Of a stretch of 32,656 nt of DNA, positions 23,564 to 30,456 are shown piece after piece. Within the stretch, counting starts at the first letter, position 1; the number at the start of each line of letters is the position of its first letter. Source of the stretch: an uncultured Bacteroidales bacterium (GTDB lineage: Bacteria > Bacteroidota > Bacteroidia > Bacteroidales > FEN-979). Position numbers and translations under genes: made by a program. The stretch is from contig CAIWXI010000021.1 in assembly GCA_903916595.1 (NCBI GenBank), forward strand, positions 1-32,656. The letters run 5' to 3'. The notes under the pieces are model-generated. The model made no database searches. It worked only from the letters and a program-made list of their open reading frames with translations, and had not been told where the DNA came from.

Positions 23564-24604
23564 TTATTCTTTTATTTTTACTAAAATCAAATGTGCTGCC
23601 AAATTCTCTTTGGCCAGAGCAATAGATTCTTCCTTCGTAGATTGATTCACTGCTGCCGTGTAATCAAGCATTAAATGGTAGGCATTCTGAACCTTGTTGA
23701 ATTTTTCAGGATCATGGGTGTCCAGGCCATTGTCGGGATGAAATAATTTCGCCTTTTTTAAAAATGCTTTTTTTATTTCATTTTCAGTTGTCGTTTCTTT
23801 CAGGTCGAGCTCTGCTGCTGCCTGCTCAATTTTCAGTATATCCAGTTCTTTGATTTCAAGAGTGTAATAGCTGTAACATGGTAAAGGGCCTACTAGTCTG
23901 AAATTCAGGATGCCGTTATATTCTTCATCAAGCTGTCCGATGGCTTGTTCGAATTTTTCGAGTTTATTCCGATTGATCAGAAATGCCGAGTTTGTAATCA
24001 TCGCACCATCCATCACGTCATGTATCTTGATATCGAGGCCAAAAGGGGCAAGAGTATCGAGGATATTCAGTTCAGCTGCTTTATTTTTCTCATCTAATTT
24101 CTCTTTGAGAATTAGTCCCATCTTAACCTGATCAACGGTGGTGATGATCCCATTGTCGCTCATGATTTCGTGTTTTACTTCTTTTACATCCGGAAGCTCA
24201 GCAATACCTTTCAGCACTTCAGTGAAATTTGCCCATGTTACAACCAGGTCAATTTCGGTCAGGTATTCAATTTTCTTCAGGATTTCAATGATCAGATTAT
24301 ATCCGCTGGAGAGTATCTTGATGACTTCTTCCTTTGAATTTACAATCATCCCAAGGCGCATCGGGATGATCATGGTAAATCCCTTAGCCTGAAGTTCTTC
24401 AATAGTTTTTTGATGATGAACAAGAAGATGTCCCAGCGATTCCCTGTCTAAATGTTCAAGTTGTGCCGTATCCCTTTCCGATACAATAGCTGAAATGTTA
24501 TTGAAGGTAATAGCATAAACTCCTGAATTTTCCAGAGATTGAAACTGGGTCATTCCGTAAAAATTCGGTACAACCCCGTAAATGTATATTCCTTTCATTG
24601 TCAT
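23564..24604 (-). CDS. gvpF/L: GvpF/L fused to a C-terminal J domain
   Basis: 346 residues, about 90 longer than the other copies. Residues 1-252 are a GvpF/L protein: MKGIYIYGVVPN, MIIPMRLGMIVNSKEEV, and the ending LVGPLPCYSYYTLEI. From about 258 to 316 follows a J domain: ELDLKETTTENEIKKAFLK (helices I-II), HPD at 289-291 within FHPDNG, and EKFNKVQNAYHLML (helix III with the NxAY pattern). The HPD tripeptide that stimulates DnaK ATPase is intact. About 30 residues follow. ATG at 24604 or 24598 are both possible. Inference: it brings the housekeeping DnaK to gas vesicle proteins. It lies between the CDC48 and copy 4 genes. Confidence 0.93.
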   Translation of the reverse strand: MTMKGIYIYGVVPNFYGMTQFQSLENSGVYAITFNNISAIVSERDTAQLEHLDRESLGHLLVHHQKTIEELQAKGFTMIIPMRLGMIVNSKEEVIKILSSGYNLIIEILKKIEYLTEIDLVVTWANFTEVLKGIAELPDVKEVKHEIMSDNGIITTVDQVKMGLILKEKLDEKNKAAELNILDTLAPFGLDIKIHDVMDGAMITNSAFLINRNKLEKFEQAIGQLDEEYNGILNFRLVGPLPCYSYYTLEIKELDILKIEQAAAELDLKETTTENEIKKAFLKKAKLFHPDNGLDTHDPEKFNKVQNAYHLMLDYTAAVNQSTKEESIALAKENLAAHLILVKIKE

Positions 24605-24614
24605 GTGATGTGAT

Positions 24615-26771
24615 TTATTTCTTCGTTGCGTTTTGTTTTAACACAAGCCCTATTGCTTCTTCGAAATGATTTTCCTGGATAATAATTTCGCCTTCGGGCA
24701 TGGATGACATACCGCGAAACTTGTCGATCAGGCTGCGGATGGCAAGCATAGCGGCTTTACGGCAGATAAATTCAATATCTGACCCTGTAAGGGTGTCTGT
24801 TTTATGAGCCAGTTTAGCGAGGTTCACCTTTTTGCCGAGTGGTTTTCTTCGGGTATGGATATCGAATATCTTCTCCCTGGTTTTTATATCCGGCAAAGGT
24901 AATTCAAATATTAAATCGAACCTTCCACTTCTGAGCAAAGCAGGGTCAATCAGATCGATTCTGTTGGTCGCAGCCAGAACAATAACACCTTTCAGGTCTT
25001 CAATCCCATCCATTTCGGTAAGGAACTGTCCGATTACACGCTCAATTACTCCTGACCCTGAACTGTCGTTGCTGCGCCTGGGTGTAAGACTGTCTATTTC
25101 ATCAAGGAATAAAATACAGGGTGATGCCTGTTTAGCCATTCTGAATAGTTCTCTTACTCCTTTTTCTGATTCCCCGATATAGCGGCTCAGGATCTGTGGA
25201 CCTTTTACTGAAATAAAGTTAACGCCGCTCTCGCTTGCAAGGGCTTTTGCAAGATATGTTTTTCCCGTGCCCGGCTTTCCGTGAAGGATAATCCCCTTAG
25301 GCGGATTAGTGTCGGCTTTTTTGAACAGATCAGCATATTTTAAAGGCCATTCCACGGTTTCCTTCAACGCCTCTTTGATTTCATCCAGACCGCCAACATC
25401 ATCCCATTTAACGTCGGGGACTTCTACGAAAACTTCCCTGATAGCCGAAGGTTCAACTTCTTTCATGGCATCAAAGAAATTCTCCATGGTGACTTCCAGC
25501 GACATTAAAAGTTCGTATGGGATCTCGGCCATCTCGAAATCAATCTGAGGAAGTATTTTTCGCAAAGCAGTCATAGCGGCCTCCCGGGCCAATGCTTCGA
25601 GGTCGGCTCCCACGAATCCATGGGTGATTTCAGCAAGTTTCTCTAAATCCACGTCCATCGCCAGAGGAATGCCTCGGGTATGGATATGAAGAATCTCCAG
25701 TCTGCCTTTTTTATCGGGAATGGAAATTGAAATTTCACGGTCGAAACGGCCTGGCCTTCTGAGCGCAGGATCAATGGAATTTGGGATGTTGGTTGCACCG
25801 ATCACGATCACTTTGCCACGCGATTCAAGGCCATCCATCAGCGATAGCAGCTGGGCAACAACACGTTTCTCAACCTGCTTTTCGCCACCCATATCCTCCC
25901 GTTTGGGAGCAATCGCATCTATTTCATCAATAAAAATGATGGCAGGAGCGTGTTGCTGGGCTTCTTCGAAAATTTTTCTTATGCGTCCTTCACTTTCTCC
26001 ATAAAATTTGCCCATGATCTCGGGACCGGAGATGTTTATGAAGTAGGCATCTGTCTCATGCGCCACGGCTCTGACGATTAGGGTTTTTCCGGTTCCCGGT
26101 GGGCCATACAGGAACACTCCTTTGGGTGGCTGAACCCCTAGTCGTTCGAATATCTCGGGGTATTTTAACGGAAGTTCAATCATTTCCCTGATGCGCTGAA
26201 CCTGATTACCCAGCCCGCCAATGTCCTCGTAGGATACTTTACTTTTCCGCTCTCCATCCTGCTTTGCCAATTCAAGCTGGAACGTGGTGTTTGGCTGGAT
26301 CAGTACCACACCCTCTGGATTGGTGCCTGTTACAGTGTAATCAACCGAGCGTGAACCGAACAGGTTAGCTCTCACTTTATCGCCTTTGGTCACTGGGAGT
26401 CCATTGATGAGAGACCCAATGTATTTAGCATCATCGGCCTTCAGAGAACCTGATTTAGTTTCGGGCTTGAGTTTAATTTTTGAGGCATGACGGCATGTAG
26501 TCTTCGTGATCTTTACTTTTTCATCGATCCCTACCTGGGCATTTTCTCTGGTGATTCCGTCAATCTGAATAATACTCTTATCTCTGTCATCGGGATAACA
26601 AGGCATTATTTTTACCGGTGTGGCACGTTTGCCTTCGATTACGATTACATCCCCGCTTTCGAGGCCCATCAGCTTCATGTCCTTAGGGTCGATGCGGGCG
26701 ATAGCCCTTCCAACATCCTTCACCAGGGCTTCTTTTACTCGCATGTTAGTCTCATCTTTTATTTTAGTCAT
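24615..26771 (-). CDS. CDC48/VAT-type double AAA ATPase
   Basis: This 718-residue unfoldase has the CDC48 plan. An N-terminal double-psi barrel plus second subdomain lies at about 10-170 (DVGRAIARIDPKDMKLMGL, GDVIVIEGKR). D1 has Walker A GPPGTGKT at 223-230 and Walker B IIFIDEID at 278-285. D2 has Walker A GKPGTGKT at 498-505 and Walker B ILFLDEID at 553-560. Both second-region motifs (GATNIP, AATNRID) and arginine-finger regions (RRPGRFD, LRSGRFD) are present. No HbYX proteasome tail is seen at the C-terminus (LKQNATKK). CDC48 homologues are typical of archaea and scattered in bacteria. Here it sits in the gvp operon, so a role in remodelling or dismantling vesicle proteins is inferred. Confidence 0.95.
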   Translation of the reverse strand: MTKIKDETNMRVKEALVKDVGRAIARIDPKDMKLMGLESGDVIVIEGKRATPVKIMPCYPDDRDKSIIQIDGITRENAQVGIDEKVKITKTTCRHASKIKLKPETKSGSLKADDAKYIGSLINGLPVTKGDKVRANLFGSRSVDYTVTGTNPEGVVLIQPNTTFQLELAKQDGERKSKVSYEDIGGLGNQVQRIREMIELPLKYPEIFERLGVQPPKGVFLYGPPGTGKTLIVRAVAHETDAYFINISGPEIMGKFYGESEGRIRKIFEEAQQHAPAIIFIDEIDAIAPKREDMGGEKQVEKRVVAQLLSLMDGLESRGKVIVIGATNIPNSIDPALRRPGRFDREISISIPDKKGRLEILHIHTRGIPLAMDVDLEKLAEITHGFVGADLEALAREAAMTALRKILPQIDFEMAEIPYELLMSLEVTMENFFDAMKEVEPSAIREVFVEVPDVKWDDVGGLDEIKEALKETVEWPLKYADLFKKADTNPPKGIILHGKPGTGKTYLAKALASESGVNFISVKGPQILSRYIGESEKGVRELFRMAKQASPCILFLDEIDSLTPRRSNDSSGSGVIERVIGQFLTEMDGIEDLKGVIVLAATNRIDLIDPALLRSGRFDLIFELPLPDIKTREKIFDIHTRRKPLGKKVNLAKLAHKTDTLTGSDIEFICRKAAMLAIRSLIDKFRGMSSMPEGEIIIQENHFEEAIGLVLKQNATKK

Positions 26772-26777
26772 GGTTTG

Positions 26778-27722
26778 CTAATTTTCGCTCAACAGCACTT
26801 TTTTTAATTTATTCAGGGCTTCCATCCCCTTGATTTCTTCAGCAAACATCGGGACTTCCACTTTATTTAATTCACTAAATGATTCGGCTATTTCTTGTAA
26901 ATAAGGTAATTGACCGGCTTTACGGCGTTGGCAGAAATCACATTCATCGGATACCATAACATTATTAACAATGATTTGTTTTGGAATGATCTCAGATTTG
27001 CCTAAATCGGCAAGCAGCCTGCCAGTTTCCTTTATGGCCATGGATTCGGCGATGCATACCGGGATAAACTCGCATTTTGTTTTATCCTTTAAAATGTTTT
27101 CTATACGCTTAACCGTTTTTTTTAGACTGAGTAAGAAAGTATCCACGTCATCCTGTTGATAAGACCCCGAGAAGCTGGTAATCATGTAACGGTATTTCCA
27201 TCTCATCCGGGCAGCCATTTTTATCCATTCATCTAATAATTTCGGAGATGCAATGAGCCGCAAGGCATGTCCGGTAGGTGCCGTGTCGACAACATATTTT
27301 TCAAATCCGCCCTCTTCGATGAAATCAATGATTGTTTTAAAGCTCATTACCTCGTCAATACCAGGTATTGATAAGGTGAGCAAGTCGTCAATGTCGTCAT
27401 TGTCGAGATTTGTAGAAGTTTCAAGAAGCTTCTTTAACTCACCCCTATGCTGGGTTTTGAACCCTGAAAGAGCTTCGTCTGCAACAACTTCAATAGCCCA
27501 AAGCTTAGCTGAACCTTCGACTTTAGTTACTTTGAAGCCAATCTGTTGTTCGAGACAATCAGACACAGAATGGGCCGGATCGGTGGAGATTAGCAGGGTG
27601 TTGAAATTCTCTGACAACGACAGAGCTGCAGCAATCGCACAACTGGTTTTTCCAACACCGCCTTTTCCGCCGAAAATGATAAGTTTAAGGTCGTTGTTTT
27701 CTAAGCCCGTGAGTGCCATCAC
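26778..27722 (-). CDS. ArsA/Get3-type ATPase
   Basis: 314 residues. The deviant P-loop GGKGGVGKT (about 18-26), DPAHS switch I (about 47-51) and DTAPTGHALRLI switch II identify the ArsA/Get3/TRC40 group. A CDFC pair in ECDFCQRRK (about 260) resembles the CxxC zinc hook of Get3 dimers. The arsenite-binding cysteines of ArsA pumps are not apparent, and no arsB or arsD is nearby. Inference: it works as a chaperone for hydrophobic segments, like Get3, rather than in arsenic export. One base after it comes gvpH's partner gene order (Hsp20), seven bases before the CDC48 gene. Confidence 0.92.
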   Translation of the reverse strand: MMALTGLENNDLKLIIFGGKGGVGKTSCAIAAALSLSENFNTLLISTDPAHSVSDCLEQQIGFKVTKVEGSAKLWAIEVVADEALSGFKTQHRGELKKLLETSTNLDNDDIDDLLTLSIPGIDEVMSFKTIIDFIEEGGFEKYVVDTAPTGHALRLIASPKLLDEWIKMAARMRWKYRYMITSFSGSYQQDDVDTFLLSLKKTVKRIENILKDKTKCEFIPVCIAESMAIKETGRLLADLGKSEIIPKQIIVNNVMVSDECDFCQRRKAGQLPYLQEIAESFSELNKVEVPMFAEEIKGMEALNKLKKVLLSEN

Positions 27723-27723
27723 C

Positions 27724-28236
27724 TTATTTTTTTATCCTGATTTCAAGGATGCCGTTTGTGAATTTGTGTTTCAGATTCTGCTTGCTGGCTTTTACCGGAA
27801 GCAGCATTTCTTTTCTGTAACTTCTGGTTTTACTGATTGCCGAGATCTCAAGGATATCTTCCTTCAGATCAATTTTAATATCAGTTTCTTCAATCCCTGG
27901 CATTTCAGCAATTATCACGAGTTCGTTTTTCTCATCAAAGAGGTCAGTAATCGGCTCCCGTTCTTCATCCACTTTAGGTCCTTCGGGTGTTTTTTTAATG
28001 TTTCCAAACGTTTCCACTTTTGGAGAGCCTCCTCCTGCCGTGTTTATGGTAAACCCATAAACACCTTTCATGCCTTTTTTAATATGATCAAAATTGATCT
28101 CGCCTTCCTTGCTCATACCACCCTTTTCTTCAAGCTTCCCTGCAAGGTCAACCAGTTTTTCTATGCCTTTAAACAAGCCTCCAAGGCCGAAAAGTTCAAA
28201 ACCAGCTTCGTCTTTTTTATCCTTATCGTTTTCCAT
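27724..28236 (-). CDS. gvpH: Hsp20/alpha-crystallin protein, GvpH
   Basis: 170 residues with a small-heat-shock domain in the last 80: EREPITDLFDEKNELVIIAE, MPGIEETDIKIDLKEDILEI, then the ending HKFTNGILEIRIKK with the I-x-I anchor motif. The first 85 residues are Gly-rich and charged (GLGGLFKGIEKLVDLAGKL), as in GvpH. GvpH is thought to keep other Gvp proteins soluble. Its stop lies one base before the start of the ArsA-type gene. Confidence 0.9.
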   Translation of the reverse strand: MENDKDKKDEAGFELFGLGGLFKGIEKLVDLAGKLEEKGGMSKEGEINFDHIKKGMKGVYGFTINTAGGGSPKVETFGNIKKTPEGPKVDEEREPITDLFDEKNELVIIAEMPGIEETDIKIDLKEDILEISAISKTRSYRKEMLLPVKASKQNLKHKFTNGILEIRIKK

Positions 28237-28263
28237 TTTTCTTTCTTTTTTTTATTCTCAACA

Positions 28264-28563
28264 TTATAATGGTTTGTTGATGTTTTCAAGCTTTTGCAGC
28301 CGGGCCTCAAGAGCCTCCTGTTGTTGCATCAGCTCTTTTTCCCTTGCTTTTGTTGAAAGGTAGGTGTCTTCCTGCCACCAGTTAATACCCATCTCCATGG
28401 CTTTATCAACAGAAGCAATCAGTAGTCTTATTTTTATTGTAAGCAAATCAATATCGGCAATCTGAATCTTAATATCACCTGCAATAACGATCCCTTTATC
28501 GAGCACTCTCTCAAGAATATCCGCAAGATTGGTCGCATTTAACGCATGGGTCATTTCAGCCAT
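28264..28563 (-). CDS. gvpJ: GvpA-family protein, GvpJ-like
   Basis: 99 residues. The GvpA-family core NLADILERVLDKGIVIAGDI, then IQIADIDLLTIKIRLLIASVD, is followed by a MGINWWQEDTYLS segment and a charged coiled-coil tail (KAREKELMQQQEALEARLQKLE). This tail and the WW motif match the GvpJ of Bacillus megaterium and the actinobacterial GvpJ-type proteins as I remember them. It lacks the short C-terminus of the wall protein GvpA at 32500. Probably a minor structural or tip protein. Confidence 0.9.
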   Translation of the reverse strand: MAEMTHALNATNLADILERVLDKGIVIAGDIKIQIADIDLLTIKIRLLIASVDKAMEMGINWWQEDTYLSTKAREKELMQQQEALEARLQKLENINKPL

Positions 28564-28575
28564 TGTACATTTTTT

Positions 28576-28890
28576 TTAATAATCGATTGACATGGTTTTC
28601 CATTCTTTTCTATCGTCCTTCCCAGGCTTTTTAATCTTTTTTGCAGGTTCTGTCACATGCATCTCTCCTGCTTTTTCATCGTAGTATGCCTGTATTTCCT
28701 TCAGCCTGCCCTGGATGATCTCAAGCCTTAGAAGCATCCTGGTCTCCTCGCTCTTTAGGCGGTTCCTCTCTTTTTCGAGCATATACAATTTAATGAAATC
28801 CGAATCCTCCTTGTTGGGGATTCCCGACTTGACTACACTCTGCATACTTTTGATGCTCTGCAGTCCTTTTATTCCGCTTGAAATTGGCAT
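28576..28890 (-). CDS. Small helical protein of the gas vesicle operon
   Basis: 104 residues, not recognised. It begins MPISSGIKGLQSIKSMQSVVKS, continues with a helical, charged stretch (about residues 28-75: FIKLYMLEKERNRLKSEETR, then MLLRLEIIQGRLKEIQAYY) with coiled-coil heptad character, and ends in a basic tail. No cysteine, signal or membrane segment. It lies between gvpN (10 bases) and the gvpJ-like gene (12 bases) on the same strand, so it is probably a gas vesicle accessory protein. GvpQ/T-like or a GvpR-type role is possible, but no match is claimed. Confidence 0.75.
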   Translation of the reverse strand: MPISSGIKGLQSIKSMQSVVKSGIPNKEDSDFIKLYMLEKERNRLKSEETRMLLRLEIIQGRLKEIQAYYDEKAGEMHVTEPAKKIKKPGKDDRKEWKTMSIDY

Positions 28891-28900
28891 ATTTGTTTGA

Positions 28901-29821
28901 TTATCTTGTGAATTGTTCGATTAGTTCATCAACAATGATCTTTACTTTTTCCTGATTGGTTTTTGATCCTATACGGCTCGTTTCGGAAGTAAGAATATCC
29001 TGACATATTTTTCTGAAAACATCTTTTGATTTAGATGGAGTGGTTTTCAATGTTGCCAGGGTTTTAGCAATCATAATAGAGCCGCGGATGGTCGGGTCAA
29101 ATTCAGTCTTTCCTGATTCGCGCAGACCCCTCACAATCTTTACTATTATTTCAGTGTCTTTCAGCGAAAGGTCTGATTTTGCTCTGGTGATCTTAAGCTC
29201 GGTCTCGTAATCGAAATGGTCAAGGTCCATGGTAACCATACGGTCGCGAAGGGCATCCTGGGTACGGTTTACTCCTGCATACTCTTCTGGATTTGAAGTA
29301 AAGATGGCCCGGAATTCAGGATGTACTTTCATGTAGTAATCTTCCTCTTTTGCTGCCGATGTACTCAGCATCCTTTCCTGCAAGATAGGTAACAAAATGT
29401 TGTTTGCTTCAGGACGTGAACGGGTAAATTCATCATAGATCAGTGTGAATCCATTTTTTACAGCGATGGTCAAACGGTTGTTCACCCACTGTTTACTCAT
29501 GTCTTCCTCGTATTTATGCACCGAATGAATGAACTTGTCGTCCAGTTTCTTATATTTATAACCCTGCTCACTACCGATAAGATCGGAGGTTTTATATTCG
29601 GCATCGCCATGAATAATAACTACCGGCCTGCCAATTTTGCTAGCCAGGTGCATGGCAACGGTTGTTTTTCCGGTTCCCGACGGGCCCCTGAAATGTACTG
29701 GAAAACCTGCTTTAACATAGGTGAGGCCACGGTTGGTAATGTCTTTAATGTAATCGGTCTCGACAAAATTCGACATGGGCTTGAGCTCCAGTACGGTGTT
29801 CATTTCATTGTTGTTCGACAT
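28901..29821 (-). CDS. gvpN: Gas vesicle ATPase GvpN
   Basis: This 306-residue MoxR-type AAA ATPase has Walker A GPSGTGKT at 46-53, Walker B in GFTLIYDEFTR, and a sensor region FTSNPEEYAGVNRTQDALRDRM with the putative arginine finger. It matches GvpN across its length; GvpN is needed for full-size vesicles and is thought to remodel assembling shells. It starts right after the GATT-type and CGTAATT-type repeats that separate it from the upstream genes. No Shine-Dalgarno site is visible. Confidence 0.96.
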   Translation of the reverse strand: MSNNNEMNTVLELKPMSNFVETDYIKDITNRGLTYVKAGFPVHFRGPSGTGKTTVAMHLASKIGRPVVIIHGDAEYKTSDLIGSEQGYKYKKLDDKFIHSVHKYEEDMSKQWVNNRLTIAVKNGFTLIYDEFTRSRPEANNILLPILQERMLSTSAAKEEDYYMKVHPEFRAIFTSNPEEYAGVNRTQDALRDRMVTMDLDHFDYETELKITRAKSDLSLKDTEIIVKIVRGLRESGKTEFDPTIRGSIMIAKTLATLKTTPSKSKDVFRKICQDILTSETSRIGSKTNQEKVKIIVDELIEQFTR

Positions 29822-29826
29822 GGGTA

Positions 29827-29880
29827 GATTGATTGATTGATTAATTGATTGATTGATTGATTAATTGATTGATTGATTGA
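29827..29880 (+). repeat. GATT tetranucleotide array with 20-base higher-order unit
   Basis: GATT repeated four times then AATT, as a block of 20 bases, occurs twice in full and a third time in part, immediately upstream of the gvpN start. On the mRNA strand the leader of gvpN therefore reads as repeated AATC. Confidence 0.93.
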
Positions 29881-29887
29881 AAAAATC

Positions 29888-29915
29888 GTAATTCGTAATT
29901 CGTAACTCGTAATTT
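29888..29915 (+). repeat. CGTAATT heptamer array (four units)
   Basis: CGTAATT, CGTAATT, CGTAACT, CGTAATT in phase, seven bases after the GATT array. The unit is the same as the variant that closes the CGTACAT array at 17032. Confidence 0.88.
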
Positions 29916-29927
29916 ATTCCAGAGGTG

Positions 29928-30134
29928 TTACCATTTGAACTCCTGGGCGGGCAATTGTTCCAGGGTGTGTTTCCAGATAGTTCTTGCCTCTTCAATATCC
30001 TTTGTTATCTGTTCTTTTCGAAGTAAAAAGGCTTCTTTCCTTGCTTTAAACGCATGCAAAGCTGCCTGCCTTTTTTCCAAACTCTTCCTGATGGTGTTCC
30101 CTACATTGGTCATTTCTGAAATTTTAATTTCCAT
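29928..30134 (-). CDS. Small coiled-coil protein of the gas vesicle operon
   Basis: 68 residues, not recognised. It is almost wholly helical and charged (for example RKSLEKRQAALHAFKARKEA), with a Trp near the C-terminus (QEFKW). The frame is open to an ATG at 30173 (81 residues), but ATG 30134 has an AAAGGA site four bases upstream and overlaps the preceding gene by only 11 bases, against 50 for the longer form. The overlap suggests translational coupling with the DnaJ-type zinc protein gene. The role is unknown; the position suggests an accessory function. Confidence 0.7.
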   Translation of the reverse strand: MEIKISEMTNVGNTIRKSLEKRQAALHAFKARKEAFLLRKEQITKDIEEARTIWKHTLEQLPAQEFKW

Positions 30135-30441
30135 GATATCCTTTGCCTCGGCATCGGGTACAGGGTAGTCCATCGCTCGATTTTCCAGTCCCTTTGCATT
30201 GCGTGCAAGGAGTAGGGGTCTCTATATGATTAGACCCCTTGCCTCCGCATACAATACAAGCAACTCTTGCCCCAAGCGGATTTTTGCCTGTACCTGAACA
30301 AAACACACAATTTTTCAGTGGTTCCTCTACTACTACCTGGCCCGTGCCGTTACATACAAGGCAATGTGATATGGGAGAGAGTAAATCGAAGGGATCTTCT
30401 CCCGTACCACTGCAGAATGCACACTTGATTACTGTTGCCAT
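30124..30441 (-). CDS. Stand-alone DnaJ-type cysteine-rich zinc protein
   Basis: 105 residues with six CxxCxGxG-type motifs, starting at Cys7, Cys27, Cys45, Cys62, Cys79 and Cys94. DnaJ's zinc region has four, so this protein could hold three zinc sites. No J domain and no DnaJ C-terminal substrate domain is present; the gene is complete. In DnaJ this region binds unfolded substrate. A J domain without zinc region lies elsewhere in the same operon (23564-24604). It precedes the small coiled-coil gene with an 11-base overlap. Confidence 0.9.
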   Translation of the reverse strand: MATVIKCAFCSGTGEDPFDLLSPISHCLVCNGTGQVVVEEPLKNCVFCSGTGKNPLGARVACIVCGGKGSNHIETPTPCTQCKGTGKSSDGLPCTRCRGKGYHGN

Positions 30442-30456
30442 GATTTTTATGTATTA

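Noticed and set aside
26778-27722. Arsenic resistance gene arsA
   Set aside because: No arsB, arsD or arsR nearby, a single ATPase half with a Get3-like CxxC pair, and a position inside the gvp operon.
30135-30173. Longer start (30173) for the small coiled-coil protein
   Set aside because: It would overlap the zinc protein gene by 50 bases, while ATG 30134 has an AAAGGA site and an 11-base overlap.
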